DNA from: Anas platyrhynchos | Taxonomy: Eukaryota; Chordata; Aves; Anseriformes; Anatidae | Assembly: GCF_047663525.1 (NCBI RefSeq) | Contig: NC_092602.1 | Location: forward strand, 7,871,501 to 7,935,500 | DNA: 64,000 bases | Reading direction: 5' to 3' | In this document: positions 21,801-34,656 of the stretch, one piece after another | Numbering within the stretch: the first letter of the stretch is position 1 | Layout of the letters: each line of letters begins with the position of its first letter | The notes under the pieces: model-generated | Database searches by the model: none | The model's input: the letters and a program-made list of their open reading frames with translations, nothing else | Told to the model about the DNA's origin: nothing | Translations under genes and position numbers: made by a program

Positions 21801-23030
21801 TCCCCTTGTACTTCATGGCTGATCCTGCTGGACTGCAGCAAGCGCTGCAAATGAGCTGGGCACTAACGATGTTTGTATGCGCAGTATCTGAGACATTTTT
21901 ATCCCGCAGAGCAGCTGATGGTGACTGACTGATGGAAGTTTGCAGCAGGAGGATATTTATCCTACGCATATGCTGACCTCCTCCATATTCCCATCCCCAG
22001 TGAAGTAATCAGTTTCTTGCGCTTTTTTTTTATAAACTGGGTCCTACTAAAATGTACGGACAGCCCAAAAGGAATATCTATTTTTTTCCTGCTAAGCAAA
22101 GCTGACAGTAGGCATGAATGCTTGTGTTCCTGTCATTATCTAAAATCCTGCTTGGAATCGGGCAGGATGGCAGCGCACCTCAACCACAGCCATTCCTGTA
22201 CAGCACTTCTATATGCCATGCTCTTTGTGGGCTGACCTGTGAAACCTCACAGCCTGAAAGAGAAGTGTGAGCCCCACAGAAATCTTCCCTGCTAGGGATG
22301 GTTAATGAAAGCCTGTGTGCATTTCTGTAGAGCTTGGCAGGCGGCCTCTACAGCCTTGAAAAGGCCTGCTTTTGTAGAGAATGAGTATAATAGTTTGTAT
22401 AATCCCAGTCTAAGAGCCAGAGTACCTACCTGCAATTGTAGTTAATGCTCTGGGTGTGTTTGGGCTAATTGCTTCCTTCAATCTGTTTCTTTAGGAGCTG
22501 GAATTCCCTTGCTCAGAATAGCTCAGGAATGACAAAAGAGGATGAAACAGAGCTGGATGTTGGAGAGGTACCTGGTCTCAGGTGAGATGCAATTCTATAT
22601 TCTATGTACGATCCCTCAAACACCAGTTCAACAGAAGAAACTGATTTCAGAGAGACTTTCTATCTCTCATTTCTTGTCTGAAGATTGAAAATCACAGATC
22701 TTCCCAGTTAGTAGCAGCTACATAGTTTCAGCTCCCTGTCAAAGTTCTCATCCTTTCCTGGAGGTAGCTATTTTATCAGCATCGGTTTCAGTATCTGTAA
22801 TTTCCAAGTTCAGTGTGTGTGATAACAAAAGGATGCCTTGCAGTCCTGAGACAACTGGGACGGCTGTTGGTGTTTTTTTTAGTTTTATTTTTTTCATGTC
22901 CTGAAAAGGTGTTTTAGAATGTGTTGGCCTTTACAAATATTTAAAGAAAGAGATTGTATTTCTTCATCGTTTCCCCTGCTCTTGTCAAAATCTCAACCCT
23001 CAATGATCCTCTTGCCTCCTATATACCTCA

Positions 23031-25700
23031 CTATTTTGTTAGTAACCTATTTTCTTGCTCATTAATAATAATATATATATATATAGTACTATTTAGGGTA
23101 TGAGAACCACTGTCCTCTTTCTTGTGGAGTAGTCAGAGTGTAGCCTTTACCGCTGTTAGGTCAAATGCTCCCTCTGGTACACTGTCCATATCTCTGGAAG
23201 CAATTGGAATTGTGTCTTTGCAAATGAGTAAAGAATTTGCTTTCTTATGTATCAAGTTATCTCTGTAATCATGTATCTTTGCCTCTCTATGTGCATTCAA
23301 GTAGCAAGTAACAGGACCATAACTATGGCTAAATAACCTGTATTCAGATTCAAACACAACAAAAGAGCAAGGTGTTCAGCAGTTCAACAGATCAACTGAT
23401 CAATTTATTAGTGAGACATGAAAAAATTCTAGAGTGGTAAGAAGCTCATGAAATTCCACGAGTTCATTTACTCTATCTTCTTCCCATCGTTAAAGGAAGA
23501 CAGGAGCTTGGGATAGCTACCAAGGCATTCACCTTTGTAATTTTCTTTCTTGGCCACCACACAACACAGGAGCTGGGGACAGCGCTCAGCTATAGCCCAG
23601 ATACACCCTTGAGACACGATTAGTCTGGAGCTGTACCACCTTTGTGAGGCTTGGATTTCACATAAATGCTAAGGAATACGGTGACCAAAAGCAACGTGGC
23701 TAGATCTTTTCTAACTGGAAAATGGAGAGATTAGAGAAGAGGCGGTGAGCCTGTCACTTCTGCACAGTGAGAAGCCAGGAGGTGAGGATCTTCACTTTTT
23801 ATTCACTTATTTGGGAACAAGGCAAGAGAAAATAGGTGTTCTTCTTTGTATCCTTGCTAGGAGACAGAGAAGAGGTAATAATGAAGAAAGGGAGAAGAGA
23901 GTAGAGGTGATAACAGGAAAGAAAATTGTCCTTTCTCAGTGCCAGGTACTAATAAATAACTTTCTGGTTGCTGAGAAGAAAGGTAGAAAGCAGAAGAGAG
24001 GATTTTTCAAGGTTTTGGTTCTTCTGTGGAGTAAGTGCCTTTGAAGAAATATATTCAAAGATAAAATACTCCAAGAGAACATAAATATAGGAATGATGAG
24101 GCTGCACATGATGAACTTGTTAGTTTTAAAACTCTATCAGAACAAAGTCATTAACAGAATGTGCTTCGTTGATTTGATGGTGGATTAAAACTGAGGGAAA
24201 ATGGAAAAGCAGCTCATGTAAAACTGCGTCATCCTTTGCCTCTATTGAGACAACACTGTATCACCTCTGCTGGTAGCAAAAAATCTGCCAGCCTTTGTCA
24301 TCGTTTTGCACCATGGCATGACCTGAAAGCAGGTAACGTTCCCTCTGCTGTCACAAAGTGCAGCACCAGGGATCACTTGCAGGAGTGCAGTGACCACGTA
24401 GCTGGGGAATATTGCTCGTCACTACTACTGAGCAGTGAAAAGCTGCGGGAGCTGAAATGTACTGCTCTGTTTGTGCTGTTTGTGTGGATCCTCAATCAAC
24501 CTTGCCAATTTTCAGTTCTAATGAGAGCTATACGTGAGTTTTGCTTCTCAAGGTACTACTTGCAAAGGTTTGGCTTCAGCTCAACTGCAAGATATTCTTG
24601 CTTGCCTGACATGTTTTTCTTCTCTCACTGCTGTCCAGAGTTTGCTTCCTCACCCAATGTCTGGGTGAGCCACAGGTCACAGCCACTAAAGGCAGTTCAT
24701 GGAAAACATAAACTGATGATTTGATGACGTAATCACTTTGATCACATTGTTGTTCTTCTTTGGCATCAACTTTGCATTGTCTTCCCTCCCTGATAATCTT
24801 TCTTCCTTTTAACCCAGTATTGGTTTAAATGACTTTCCTCTACCATAGATATTCATTCCCAAGCCCTCTAATCTCTGTCAATCACAGCAAATTTGGTACA
24901 TTACAGGTATCTTTTTATCTTGGCTAGGACTTGTGCATTACTTGCTTACATGGATTTTTATACTAAAGTTCCTGAAACATCCATCTTTATTGTCTTAGGC
25001 TTGAGAAAGGAAAAGTTTCAGTAGAGCTCCATTCACCTCTGATGAGAACCTGTGAACAAAGCAGATAACTGCTAGAATCTCTTTATCTGAGCACCTGGAT
25101 TTCTCTCACAGTGACTTCTCTTGTTAAAACTCTCATCTTCTTTCCTCATAGGAAATACCTGGGTGTGCTTAATAGCCAGGTGCAGGTTTGTCAGATCACC
25201 TAGCTGCTGCACCCATTCACTGAACAGGTGTCAACAGATCTTGATAAGAAGTTCATTACGAGAAGAATGGGAGACTCAGAGAGGTGCCCAACCATTTCCA
25301 TAACAAACCAACTAGCGGGCTAGAAGCTCTGGAGGAGAACCAGGGTGGCCTGGATAACACGATGGACAGAGGGGGCCGAAATGCCGGTGTGGCTTTCGGA
25401 GTGCTCTTGATCGATTTTACATTATTCTTACTCACAAAGCGACGTGGCTTTTGGGTGCGTATGAGTAATGGGTAGAGCTAGTCTGTTTAGTGTCCCTGTC
25501 CCCCAAGGCCACTGCCCTTTGAGAGAGAACAGCGTGTACCACTGCTCTTGGCAGCCACGCTCCCAACCTGACGCAGGCGGTTTGGGGGGGCCACGTTGCC
25601 GGCAGAGATGACTCATTCCGCCTCAGTGGCTCATTGAGGAGCTGCAGGGAGAAGCTATTTATAACCAGACCTTTCAGGTTCAGTGCAGCAGCATCTTCAG
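23031..25700. other. Intergenic DNA, AT-richer block
   Basis: This block is visibly AT-richer and poorer in CpG than its neighbours. It contains a small AT microsatellite near 23066-23086. No gene or transposon protein is recognisable; an old decayed transposon insertion is possible but not shown. Confidence 0.55.
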
Positions 25701-26169
25701 CAGGAGGAGGGGGACAGAAACGGGGATGGCACGTAAGACTTCTCCGATCCAAATGAATCTCCACCCCAATATCGCCCCCAGAGCCACCCAGCCACCGCCT
25801 GACTTCAGCCAGCCCTTTTCCCCAAGTCTTTTGCTCGGCTGGCTGGGTGCTCTGGAACCAGCCGAAGATTCTGCTGATAACTCTTCAGCTCCTCAAAGAG
25901 CAGGGAGACAACTGCGAATATCATCAGCGTGAACGAAGTACAACCTCCTTCTGCTGAAGCTATTAGGCAAGCTGGTGCTGATTCTGTCTGACCTATGACC
26001 GTAGCGTTCTCACCTTATCTTTTCTCTGTCCCAGTCCACATTTGTCCCTGCCTTACCACCAAGACAAGCTCTTTTCATGGGTGTTTTCAAACAGTCTTCA
26101 TGCTGCCAGCAAATCCCATTTAAACCTCCTGAGGTTTCTCTTATATACACAAGCTAACACTGTAATTTA

Positions 26170-26328
26170 TAAAACTGTAGCTGTTTTTCTGATCTTGCCA
26201 CGGACTTATTACATCTTTAGGTGCTTCCATGACTCCATATGTGAAACAGAGATAATGATACCCCCTGGGTTAAGCACAGTGTGATCTGCAGCTATGAAAC
26301 ACCACCTAAGTGGTAATATTATTACCAA
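26170..26328 (+). mobile_element. Fossil SINE, MIR-like (sense)
   Basis: The order of words follows the MIR consensus: tgtagctg, gatcttgccacggactta, ctccatatgtgaaac, agataatgatacc, taagcacagtg, and a final gtaatattattacc that parallels the MIR 3' end. The match covers the core and tail in the right order. Divergence is high, as expected for such an old element. Confidence 0.62.
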
Positions 26329-29300
26329 AGAGTCACAGAACAATAGGAAAGCATACTACACAACAGCAGAGGACAGCAGGTGTAAAAGAAAATATTTACT
26401 ACGAACACATAACTCTTTGTATCTAGGTAACTGTGGCCTTTCTCTGGAACCACGTTAGCATATAGTAAAAAGACTGGAATTTTGTGTTAAACTAAACTTC
26501 ATGTTGCCCGTTCCCTTAATTGGTTTTTGAATTCAAAGGGGACCCTGTTGCATGCACGCTTACCTTGTTCTTGGTCTACATCTGCCCCGTTTCTGTCTGG
26601 AACTGGCTGGTGGTTGGAGGGCTCCTTGGCTCCTGTCATTCTGTAGGCTTCTTCCCATAGCTTAAATGCTTCATATTTAGCTCCTCAGCTTCTCTTTTTC
26701 TTCTTTCTACCTCCTTCTTCCCACTCCTTTTTTTTTTGCCACGTAGATAACTGGCTTCTCAGTACACAACCAGTGTACAGTTTGATGAGCAGAACGTCTC
26801 AGCGTCTCATCAAGGCCATTTGGTAGATCTGTAGCTTTCTTTGGCATTTTCTCTTTTGGCTGTCCTGCGTCGCTGAGCTATAGACCCGGAGGCATGCTGG
26901 CCTTTTTTTTTTGCAGTGGGTTGTATTTATTATCTTCATACAGAAGCTGTACTATAAATAATTCTTGCCTTCGGTTTTGGCAACTATCTAAAGGGAAAGT
27001 CTACTCTGCATTAAACGAAACAGTGCTGTGACAGCCAGTTCTTTCTCAAAGCCCAGTTATGAGACTGTAGAGACCTGTGGCTGTGAGATGTTCCTTGTAT
27101 GCTTCGTCTAAAAATTTGGACCGGAGGTGGCCTCTGCTGAATAGCCCCAGGTCTCCCTAGCTGCCACATTCTTTTTCTGAATCTCAGTTTCGTTTTGGAA
27201 AAAGTAGACCTATGGCTCTTGTGGTTGCAAAGAAGCCTCTGAAACCTCATCAAAATGTAGCTGGTGCTGAGATGTTTGTAATAGTCTTGAGAGAACAAGA
27301 CCATGTTTCAGGGACACGAAGTGTCATGTTCATTTTTTCTGAGTGGTAAACTAAGATGTGTAGTGATTATAGGAGTAATGTCAACTATGTTCCTTGTCTC
27401 TGTCTTCAGAAATGTTACACAGCAGATAAAATGGTTCTCAGAGCTCTTGGCTTATCCTTTCAGCGACTGCCTTGTCTTCCCTTTGGAGCCTTAGGCACCA
27501 GTGAGCTCGCATACGCTGTGTGAGGTGCAGGCAGCCCCCCTGCCTGTCACCGCCACCTCTCCTCTGCCCGAGGCTTGTGACTGCCGTCAACAACCCCAGC
27601 AGGGGATCCCGAGGACAGGCACTACTTCTGGAGAGCACAAGGAGATGTGTCCAGGTTTGGCTCCACAAACCCAGAAGTGAGAGGGCCAGGAAGGGAAACC
27701 AGGAGTGTGCATACATGTCAGAGGCTGGAAGGGATTTACCTCCCTGCATTTCCAATTGCTTGTTTTCTATCTGGGGAAAATCCCTTTTGACAGCCCAGGC
27801 GGTGAGCTTCTAATTCCTGTCTCCGGCTCATTTTTCACTTCAATCCCTCAGCGAACGGATTTTAATGCTTGATGGATTCAAACAAAATTATTTCCGTTCC
27901 TGTGGCTTTGCAAAAGCCTCTAGGGTGTGTGTGTGCGCGCAGGGGAGGAGGGATGGGGCTTGTTTTCGTTACACTCCAATAAGCCTCCTCTCCAGGGGAA
28001 ATGTATTTCATTTCTTCATTTAGGGCTTCCTTGCTGATGATTCCTCCCATGCTGTCCTTCTGGCTGTTGGGTCATAGGACGACCTGTAAAAGATGTGCTG
28101 TTCCAAGGGGCCCTGATGCCATGTTCCAGATCAGTGGTTTTGCTGCAAATAGGGATACAAATAATATGACCAAAGCGTGCACCTAGGAATAGCACTGGAG
28201 TGGGGGGAACCACTGTGGGAAAACTTTCATTGCCCACAGCTCTAGCTGGGAGTGAGGCAACTCCAAGGCTGAGAAGGGGAGCTGGTGACTGAAGCATTGT
28301 CCAGGTGGTCAGCAGGCTTTAACACGTGTACAGTTCAAGCTGCTGCTGCTGTAATCACAAGGTATTGCTTCTCATTACAATTCGAGCCTCTCCTAGTAGC
28401 AGAAATCACCGTAGGGAGCTGTGCAAGGGCTCTGCTTGCATAATATTCAGTAGCCAGAATTTTAGCTGCTTGGCCACCACGTGTCAGGGAAGGTAAACTT
28501 AAAATGCTCAATATCACACCCTTTTATCCAAGCCAAATCATCAACATGGTAAAAATGAACAAAGCAATGGTTCCGTGATATATGGTCTAATAAACACTTC
28601 TAACCAGCATGCTGAAGGTCCTCATTGTTTTCTGAAGGATTTACAGTGGTGTGTGAACTTGTCAATGTCTCGCAATGTGTAAAACCACTGCTGTTAGGGG
28701 GTGTGAAGCCTGCTTGGTGATACCATGTCCAGATTAAGTTGTTTCAACTTATAACTGCTACCAAGCTGTCTCTTCCTCAGTCAATAAAAGTCTTGTTCGT
28801 GGAGCTGGAAATGTGTTGCGTGTTCGTCTTCAGCATATGCTGACTTCCAGGACAACCTCGTGTGTCCAGAGGTGACAAGTGTCACAGTGTGAATGCTTGG
28901 TTAGAGCTATTGATTTTCATCATAGATGTGTGCTGCATCAGTCTCATAAAGCTGGTGGATACGGAGATGTACAAGATGCAGCTTGCGGGTTTATTCTGTT
29001 GTGTATATCTTGATAAAATCCCAGTTCCTCTGACTTCGGCTTTTTGCACCATAGGTACTCTAATTCTCATTTTTTTGTTTTATTAAGTACATGGTCTTCA
29101 GGTGAGAGCCATATTTTATTAGTGTGGTTTTAAAATTTCTTGCAAAACAGACTATTAGCTTATAAATGCAATTATACATAAAGCGTATTTTGAATTTTTA
29201 GTTGCAAATACTTTACCAGCATATCAGAAATTATTTGCTTTATTTAGTTAACATATTCCTGCTTGTAATAGTATTTTTATTTCAAACTTGTCAATAATCC

Positions 29301-32300
29301 CTAAGCTTTTGAGCCAGGAACAGTAAATGTAAGTGTTAATAAAATCATGTTAAGTCTGTAGGGTAGAAAAGAGCACTAATTTATGGACCAGTAGATATTG
29401 CCTAGCCTGAAAGCCTCAGCTAATTATTGCACCTTTGATACAGGCAAGTCTCTTCTTCCATATCTTCAGATTGTAAAAAATGACAGCTAATTGGCATTTG
29501 CTGGTGGCTTAAAAAGAAATTGACTTAGATATGAATAAAAAGGGAGTTTTAAAATTTCTGTCTAGTCTTTCTGCTGGAAATGTGGAGATTTTATTGCAGC
29601 AGTAACTGATTCGTTAACGTTGTGCTTGGTCACCACAGAAAGGAAGCAGACAAATACATGTATGTGTAAAATTATTATTTTTTAAATACTCTCTTCTTTC
29701 AGCATTGTTCTGGATTTCTTGTGTTGTATTAGTAACACTTATTCATATTTTGGTTGAACGTTTTCCCGAGTCCCTATTGTTCCATTTGACAAAGGTGTGA
29801 GTTGTGAATGCAGTGGGATACCCATTGCATTGACCAGCTGCAGATCAAGATACCTAATATCAAATACATATCAGCACACATCTACACCGGTTTATCAGCA
29901 GCATTTAGCAATACCCCATAGCTTTTATTTTAATACTGGTTTCCACTGCATTGTCAGAGTGAGGATAATGGAGACGAGACGTTATCTCTAATGGCAGAAC
30001 GCCGTGTCAATACCCCTGGGAGAGCATTGCATTGGGTCATTTTCTTTCCCTTGTCTCTTTTACTTAGTCGGTGACTCTGAGAGCAATAAACCTTGCCTGC
30101 GTTGGAGGGGCTCAGAGATACGGCTGGCTTCTTTCCGCTGGAAAATTGTTATCGAGCTTTTCCTTTTTCATGTACTAACTTTCCCATGTGTGCTGTCAGT
30201 TGCTCAAGTCTGCCATTTGTTGTGCCTTTGGCACAGTAAACAGTAGTCTTAGCCACTTAGATGTTTTTCAGTCTCCTATTTACTCAGATATCTCGTCTCT
30301 ATAATCCTTTAATGGTGACAGGCTTATCGGTGTAATCTCGGAATTTTACCTGGATCTCTCTCGCTCTCTGTTTTTCATTTATTTATTTATATTGCTCATA
30401 GGACTGCTGCTAGCATCATACACACTCGTGTCATTGTCCAACCTAATAAATGTTTCATTTCCTTCCAAGCTGGTAGCATATTCATTTAGCACTACGACAC
30501 TGAGCTTTTTTCCTATGCACAGTTTACCTGAGGTAGAAGGCAACGATCTCGTCAGCATTGTGCAAGCTCGGCTGCTGCTTGCCACATTTGTGAAACTGTC
30601 TGATCCATGACGTTTCTTGCATCCTCTCCCATATGCCAAGTGTCTTCTTGGTCCATGCTGGTTGTCGTAGCGTGTGTTTGATTCTATGTGATTTTGTCTT
30701 TGAGCTTAACATGCTTTCCTCGGATCTCTTTCTTGGTGTATTTTGTGTGTTCATTGTGTTTAGATCTGCCCTGTGCTTAGTTCTGGACTGGATGATTGCC
30801 GTGGATTGGTTCTTTGACCTTGTATCAGCCTTGAATATTTAGAGGGAAAACCAATTGCCTAATAAGAGGCCAGACCATAATTTGAATTTTCAGCGAAAAT
30901 CCCCCAGGAGAGACCACTTAGTAATCTCTGAAAAGATAAAAATCAGTCTGGCACACACATTTCTTTGGTTTCACATCATTTTCTTATATTTGCCTAAAAA
31001 ACATTTTACGCTTCATTTTTCTGTGAGTGCAATATCTCAGAATGTAAACAGATCTTTAAGGGGTTTTCACTGCCAGAGTTGACTGGAACCTCTTAAGCAT
31101 TTCAAAAGTTTCAAAATGATGAAAATTGAGCATTATGAAAAAATAAAGCTTCCTTCTGATTTGTCTTCCCTTTTACTGCCATAGATGGCTTTTAGATAAA
31201 CATGGGTTTCAGCAATCGAATATTTTCCCACTTGCATTCTGTATTTTCAGACTTTCAGCTCTTCTGGGCACCTTGGTGGCTTCTTGCTTTCCATTCAGGT
31301 TACACTCTCACATTCTTTACTTCTGATCCCATATGGCATTCGGTAATCCCTCTGCACCCAAACTGCTTAAAAATGTATTCCTTATTAACGACACATTTCC
31401 AGCCATCTTTGCTTACCAGAATGAAGGCTTTTGCCATGGTTCTGCTCCTGAATCTGGGCAACTAAATCAGGTAAAGGTACAGCTGCCAGGGCCGTGGCTT
31501 GGGAGGGAACACGCTCCAGGCACGGCGCTCACCATAAGGGCACTGCGTGGGAATGGCAGATTGCAGGGGGGGCAGCACCCAGGTGTCTCCACAAGGAGGT
31601 TATCTCATAAGCAAGAAGAATATTGAAACCGCAGTCAATATTATGTGCCTGATTGCCATATATTACACAATGAAATTTCTGTAGAACAGAATGAAAGCCA
31701 GCAAGTAATTGTTCCCATGAGAGTCTCGGGGAAATGGCCTGGGCTCGCAAAGGAAATTCCCTTCAGGGCACTGCATCGAGGAGCTTGGTTTGCAGAAACA
31801 CAATCAATCTCAGAAAATGGATCTCATAAAACCCAGTTTGTTTAAATAGCACCGAGCCCTTGGAGCTGTGGCGCTAATTCCCCTTGGCCATTTTGCAGGT
31901 AGCAGGAGCTGCGGGTGCAGCTGAATGGTAAACACAGCGACTGCAAATTCAGTTCTGCTGTGCTTTTCCAAGGAGGGCCAGTGCAGCCGCATGGGTGCCA
32001 ATGAGCAGATCTTTTCCCTGGTTGCAGGGACACCTGCTGTCAGAGCGCACATTACTGAGCAAGAGAAGCAGCTCTGGGCTCCACCCCGTGCTTCTTGTCT
32101 TTTGCTGCTGTGGCTTGCAGTTTCTGCAGCTGCTGTTATTATTATCGTTATTTGTGATGATCTCCCCCCCCCTCCCTCCAAGATGCTGTTTCTTCCCCAT
32201 CCTTTTCCTCTGCGTTTGATCAGAGCCAAGAAGATGGCTTTGACATTGTATGTGTTCCCTCAGCCCACTGCAAAGTCCTAATCCCTCTAATAGCTGGAGG

Positions 32301-34613
32301 TTTTCAGTTTAAGTCTTTTATTAATATTCCATCTTAATTGTAAAGCACTCCAGTGATATCCAAAAGCCTGCCTTATGTAACAGTCTTATCCATACTCGAG
32401 TCCTTTGGAGACGGGGTGTCAGGAAAAAACTGTTTGATCTGCCTAGTCTGTCATTAGTCCTCTGGCTTTAATGCACAAAACCATTGGAAATTAACAATGC
32501 CTTTCAAATGTTTAAGCTCAATCAGTGTATATTTTTAAATATTTGCTATTATTAGAAAGAGTGTGACTTGCTGTCATAGAGAGATTTAAGTGACGCAGTC
32601 AGAAAAGTCTCTGTAAAGTCTTCTAGGGGCTCGAAATCAGCTGGAAAGTGAACGGAGCTATAGGATGTGGAGACAATTATGGTATTTCATAAAGTGCCAA
32701 TGTTGGTAAGATCCTACTATGAGTTAGGTTTTGCGAGCCAGGTAAATAGATGAGAACTCCTGGATTTGGGAACTACTTGTTTCCTCCCTGTGCATATCCC
32801 AGGCAGGCACTGAAATAAGAGAGAGGCGCTTTTGCTAATCACTAATAAGCCTTTTTGAAGTATGGTTCTTGAGATTTTCATTCATTGGAGATGATCATCC
32901 CTTTCCCTGCTACAATGGCTTCATTTTTTTCAGGCAATTGCAAGCTTTTCCCGATGTTTTTGTATTTTAGCAAGGAGGGAAGTGAGCTGTAAAACTAACT
33001 GGCATGTTTAGAGGAACCTTCGTGTTTACATGTCTTAAGGGGATTTTCTTCAGGAGAGTGCTTCAGCTCCGACTGAGCGAAGCCCAGAGACTAAACAGAG
33101 AGCCTTTCTGTAAACCAATGTAGGAAACCAACTGCTTTAATAGAGGTAGATGTTATTAATAAGCAGATAAAGGAGAGATGTGAATTTAAGCAAATACAAA
33201 CCTCTCCTTAAATCCCACATGAAATATAAAGAATGTACGAGCACGTGTCTGCAGTCTGCAATTAGAAGGTACATCCAGAAACAGATCTCTGTTTATTCCA
33301 CCTTTTGCTTATGCTGCTTTCAATGGTTTTTAGAAGCCCACAACACTTCCTACTGTGTATCTCGTAAGAAATTCTTAAATACAAGGACTTCAGAAGACCT
33401 TTGGAAATGGGTGTTAGCCTCCATACACCAGTGTACAAGCTGCTACTCCAAAACCTGGACAGCTGGTTGTGGCCACCGTGCTGACTTGGGTCGGGCCCTT
33501 CTGTACAATTTGGAGAAGAAAGACGATCTGTTCATTGTGTTTCTATCTAAAAATTAAATCACTTGTAACTACCTACAGAAAATTACTCATTCCATAGGAG
33601 TTAATGTGATCCTTTAGGAAGTGTCATCCTTGATAAGTATGAAGCGGAGATGCTTCTCTAGATGTTTAACAGGATTTGCTGGAAAATATTAAAAACCTAA
33701 ATCATTCAGTATATCCATTCTGTATATATATTCACTTGATGATTGTACTAATGAGATATTAGAGCAACCAGCAAAATGTAGCAGCCCTCTGAAGCGAGAC
33801 AAGAAAAGCATTTTGCAACTAACTCACTCGGAGAACTGACAAATGATTTAATCGGAAACTGCAGGCTAATTTAGGCAGAACATGGCTACCTCCGCTGTAA
33901 TTTATTCAGGATGTCAGGACTTTTATTAAATTCTTGCAAAAAAAATTAGATCCCCGAGACTATGAATCCGCGGGCACGTTAAGTTTCTTGTGCCAGTGCC
34001 AGCGGTAGCGGCACGTTGTGCCCTCACGCTCGGCAGCGCGGTCAGCAGGCACGCTCTCATGGCTTTGGGCAGCTCTGCTACTGACACAGGGCATCCATCC
34101 CTCCTGACCCGCTTCCCCCCAGCAGTACTGGTGGCTCGGGACTCCTGTATTTCTTTCCTGCTCGTGCCTCTTTGTTGTATAACTGAGTTTCTGTTGCATA
34201 ACGTGAGCTGTCTCCTGCTGGTAGCTCGTATTTTAGTCGGTCAAAAGATGAAAAGCAGCAGCTACTTTTATTCCGGTTCCTCGGGTACCACAGAACTGGC
34301 AGAATAAAATATGAGGCCTGATCTATCATAGTCTTGATATACTTTAATAACCTTTGCATTTGAAAGTAGCCCTCTCCCACAGGAGCAGCAAGAGGTTTTC
34401 CCTGCCAGGAGGAGCCTGGTCAAAGATCAGGCTTCCAGGCGAGGAGCAATAGCAATTTATTGCAATACACATTTATCAACGTTTAGCAATTTATTCAGCC
34501 TTGTCCCCACACTAATTTCTCCTTGCAACACAGACCCCGAGTACCTGGCTTTCAGTGCTACTCTCTTTCCCTCCTGTTCCCTCAAATTAATTCTCTAGGC
34601 TGTTGATAAAGAA

Positions 34614-34615
<2 letters not shown>

Positions 34616-34653
<38 letters not shown>
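34616..34653. repeat. 38-base T homopolymer
   Basis: An uninterrupted run of 38 T, the longest homopolymer in the window. On the minus strand it would be a poly(A) tail, but no AATAAA or recognisable retroposed gene precedes it. Its length is probably unstable and may be misassembled. Confidence 0.95.

Positions 34654-34656
<3 letters not shown>

Larger units (their letters stand above)
12181..23030. other. Intergenic DNA, left part of the POP5-CABP1 gap
   Basis: I see no supportable exon. Longer open frames such as those around 17138-18089 are open in several frames and both strands at once, which is low stop density rather than coding. One MIR-like fossil (15228-15325) and isolated AATAAA hexamers are present. 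Confidence 0.65.

Noticed and set aside
24236-24724. 162-codon plus-strand open frame in the desert
   Set aside because: No recognisable homologue, no splice or promoter context; compatible with chance.
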